Position numbers and translations under genes: made by a program. Positions 6,437 through 6,512 of a DNA stretch of 6,512 nucleotides are shown piece after piece; positions within the stretch are counted from its first letter, which is position 1, and each line of letters begins with the position of its first letter. Origin of the DNA: Aquiluna sp. (GTDB lineage Bacteria; Actinomycetota; Actinomycetes; Actinomycetales; Microbacteriaceae); the NCBI GenBank assembly GCA_016780945.1, contig JADHKY010000061.1, positions 1-6,512 of the forward strand, read 5' to 3'. Under the pieces are notes generated by a model. It saw nothing but the letters and a program-made list of their open reading frames with translations. It did not search any database and was not told the DNA's origin.

Positions 6437-6512
6437 TACGCGGGGACGGGCTTCTAAATCACGACATCATGCCGGGCGAAAAAGGCCCGCAGGACAAATG
6501 CGGAGTCTTCGG
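6433..6512 (+). CDS. purF: Amidophosphoribosyltransferase, N-terminal fragment cut by window edge
   Basis: PurF makes phosphoribosylamine from PRPP and glutamine, the committed step of purine synthesis, whose unstable product is the substrate of PurD. Only 26 codons are visible: a short leader, then PGEKGPQDKCGVFG. The CGVFG motif marks the N-terminal glutaminase domain. Cys23 should be the catalytic nucleophile, exposed when the 22-residue propeptide is removed, as in propeptide-bearing PurF enzymes of Bacillus and Actinobacteria. The GTG start overlaps the stop of the small membrane-protein gene by 4 nt and has AGGG 7 nt upstream. The Ntn-hydrolase motif CGVFG also occurs in related glutamine amidotransferases, but the GPQDxCGVFG context and the adjacent purD make PurF by far the best call. 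Confidence 0.9.
   Translation, partial: MIRGDGLLNHDIMPGEKGPQDKCGVF

Noticed and set aside
6469..6471. ATG as an alternative purF start
   Set aside because: It would leave a ten-residue propeptide but has no Shine-Dalgarno, while GTG 6433 has AGGG at 7 nt and the typical 4-nt overlap.

Overview
The window looks like a compact, moderately GC-rich actinobacterial chromosome. I infer a member or relative of Microbacteriaceae, possibly a streamlined aquatic lineage. The clues are the actinobacterial PurF N-terminus with a propeptide ending before CGVFG, the sterol-carrier-like protein with the RGTPPNV motif beside purF, frequent GTG and TTG starts, and almost no intergenic DNA. No phylogenetic test was possible.

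Positions 1-5755 (minus strand) hold five genes read purD > purC > gcvT > gcvH > gcvP, spaced 0, 9, 2 and 0 nt apart, so they look like one transcription unit. PurD and PurC are purine-synthesis enzymes (GAR synthetase and SAICAR synthetase). GcvT, GcvH and GcvP are the T, H and P proteins of the glycine cleavage system. PurD consumes glycine. The cleavage system turns glycine into CO2, ammonia and 5,10-methylene-THF, from which the formyl groups of the purine ring can be made. The unit therefore joins two competing and connected uses of glycine. gcvP runs off the left edge and lacks roughly its last 210 codons.

Positions 5756-5789 are a very short divergent control region. Both outward genes have a -10-like hexamer 6-7 nt before their start codon, the geometry of leaderless actinobacterial transcripts, and the two hexamers lie only 9 bp apart.

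Positions 5790-6512 (plus strand) hold a small sterol-carrier-family protein, a two-helix membrane protein, and the first 80 nt of purF, which catalyses the committed step of purine synthesis. The membrane-protein gene overlaps purF by 4 nt (GTGA), and purF runs off the right edge.

No RNA genes, mobile elements, CRISPR arrays or convincing terminators were seen. Nothing here is plainly a new system. The most interesting points are the purine/glycine-cleavage operon without room for its own glycine riboswitch, the back-to-back leaderless-type promoters, and the two uncharacterised small proteins tied to purF.
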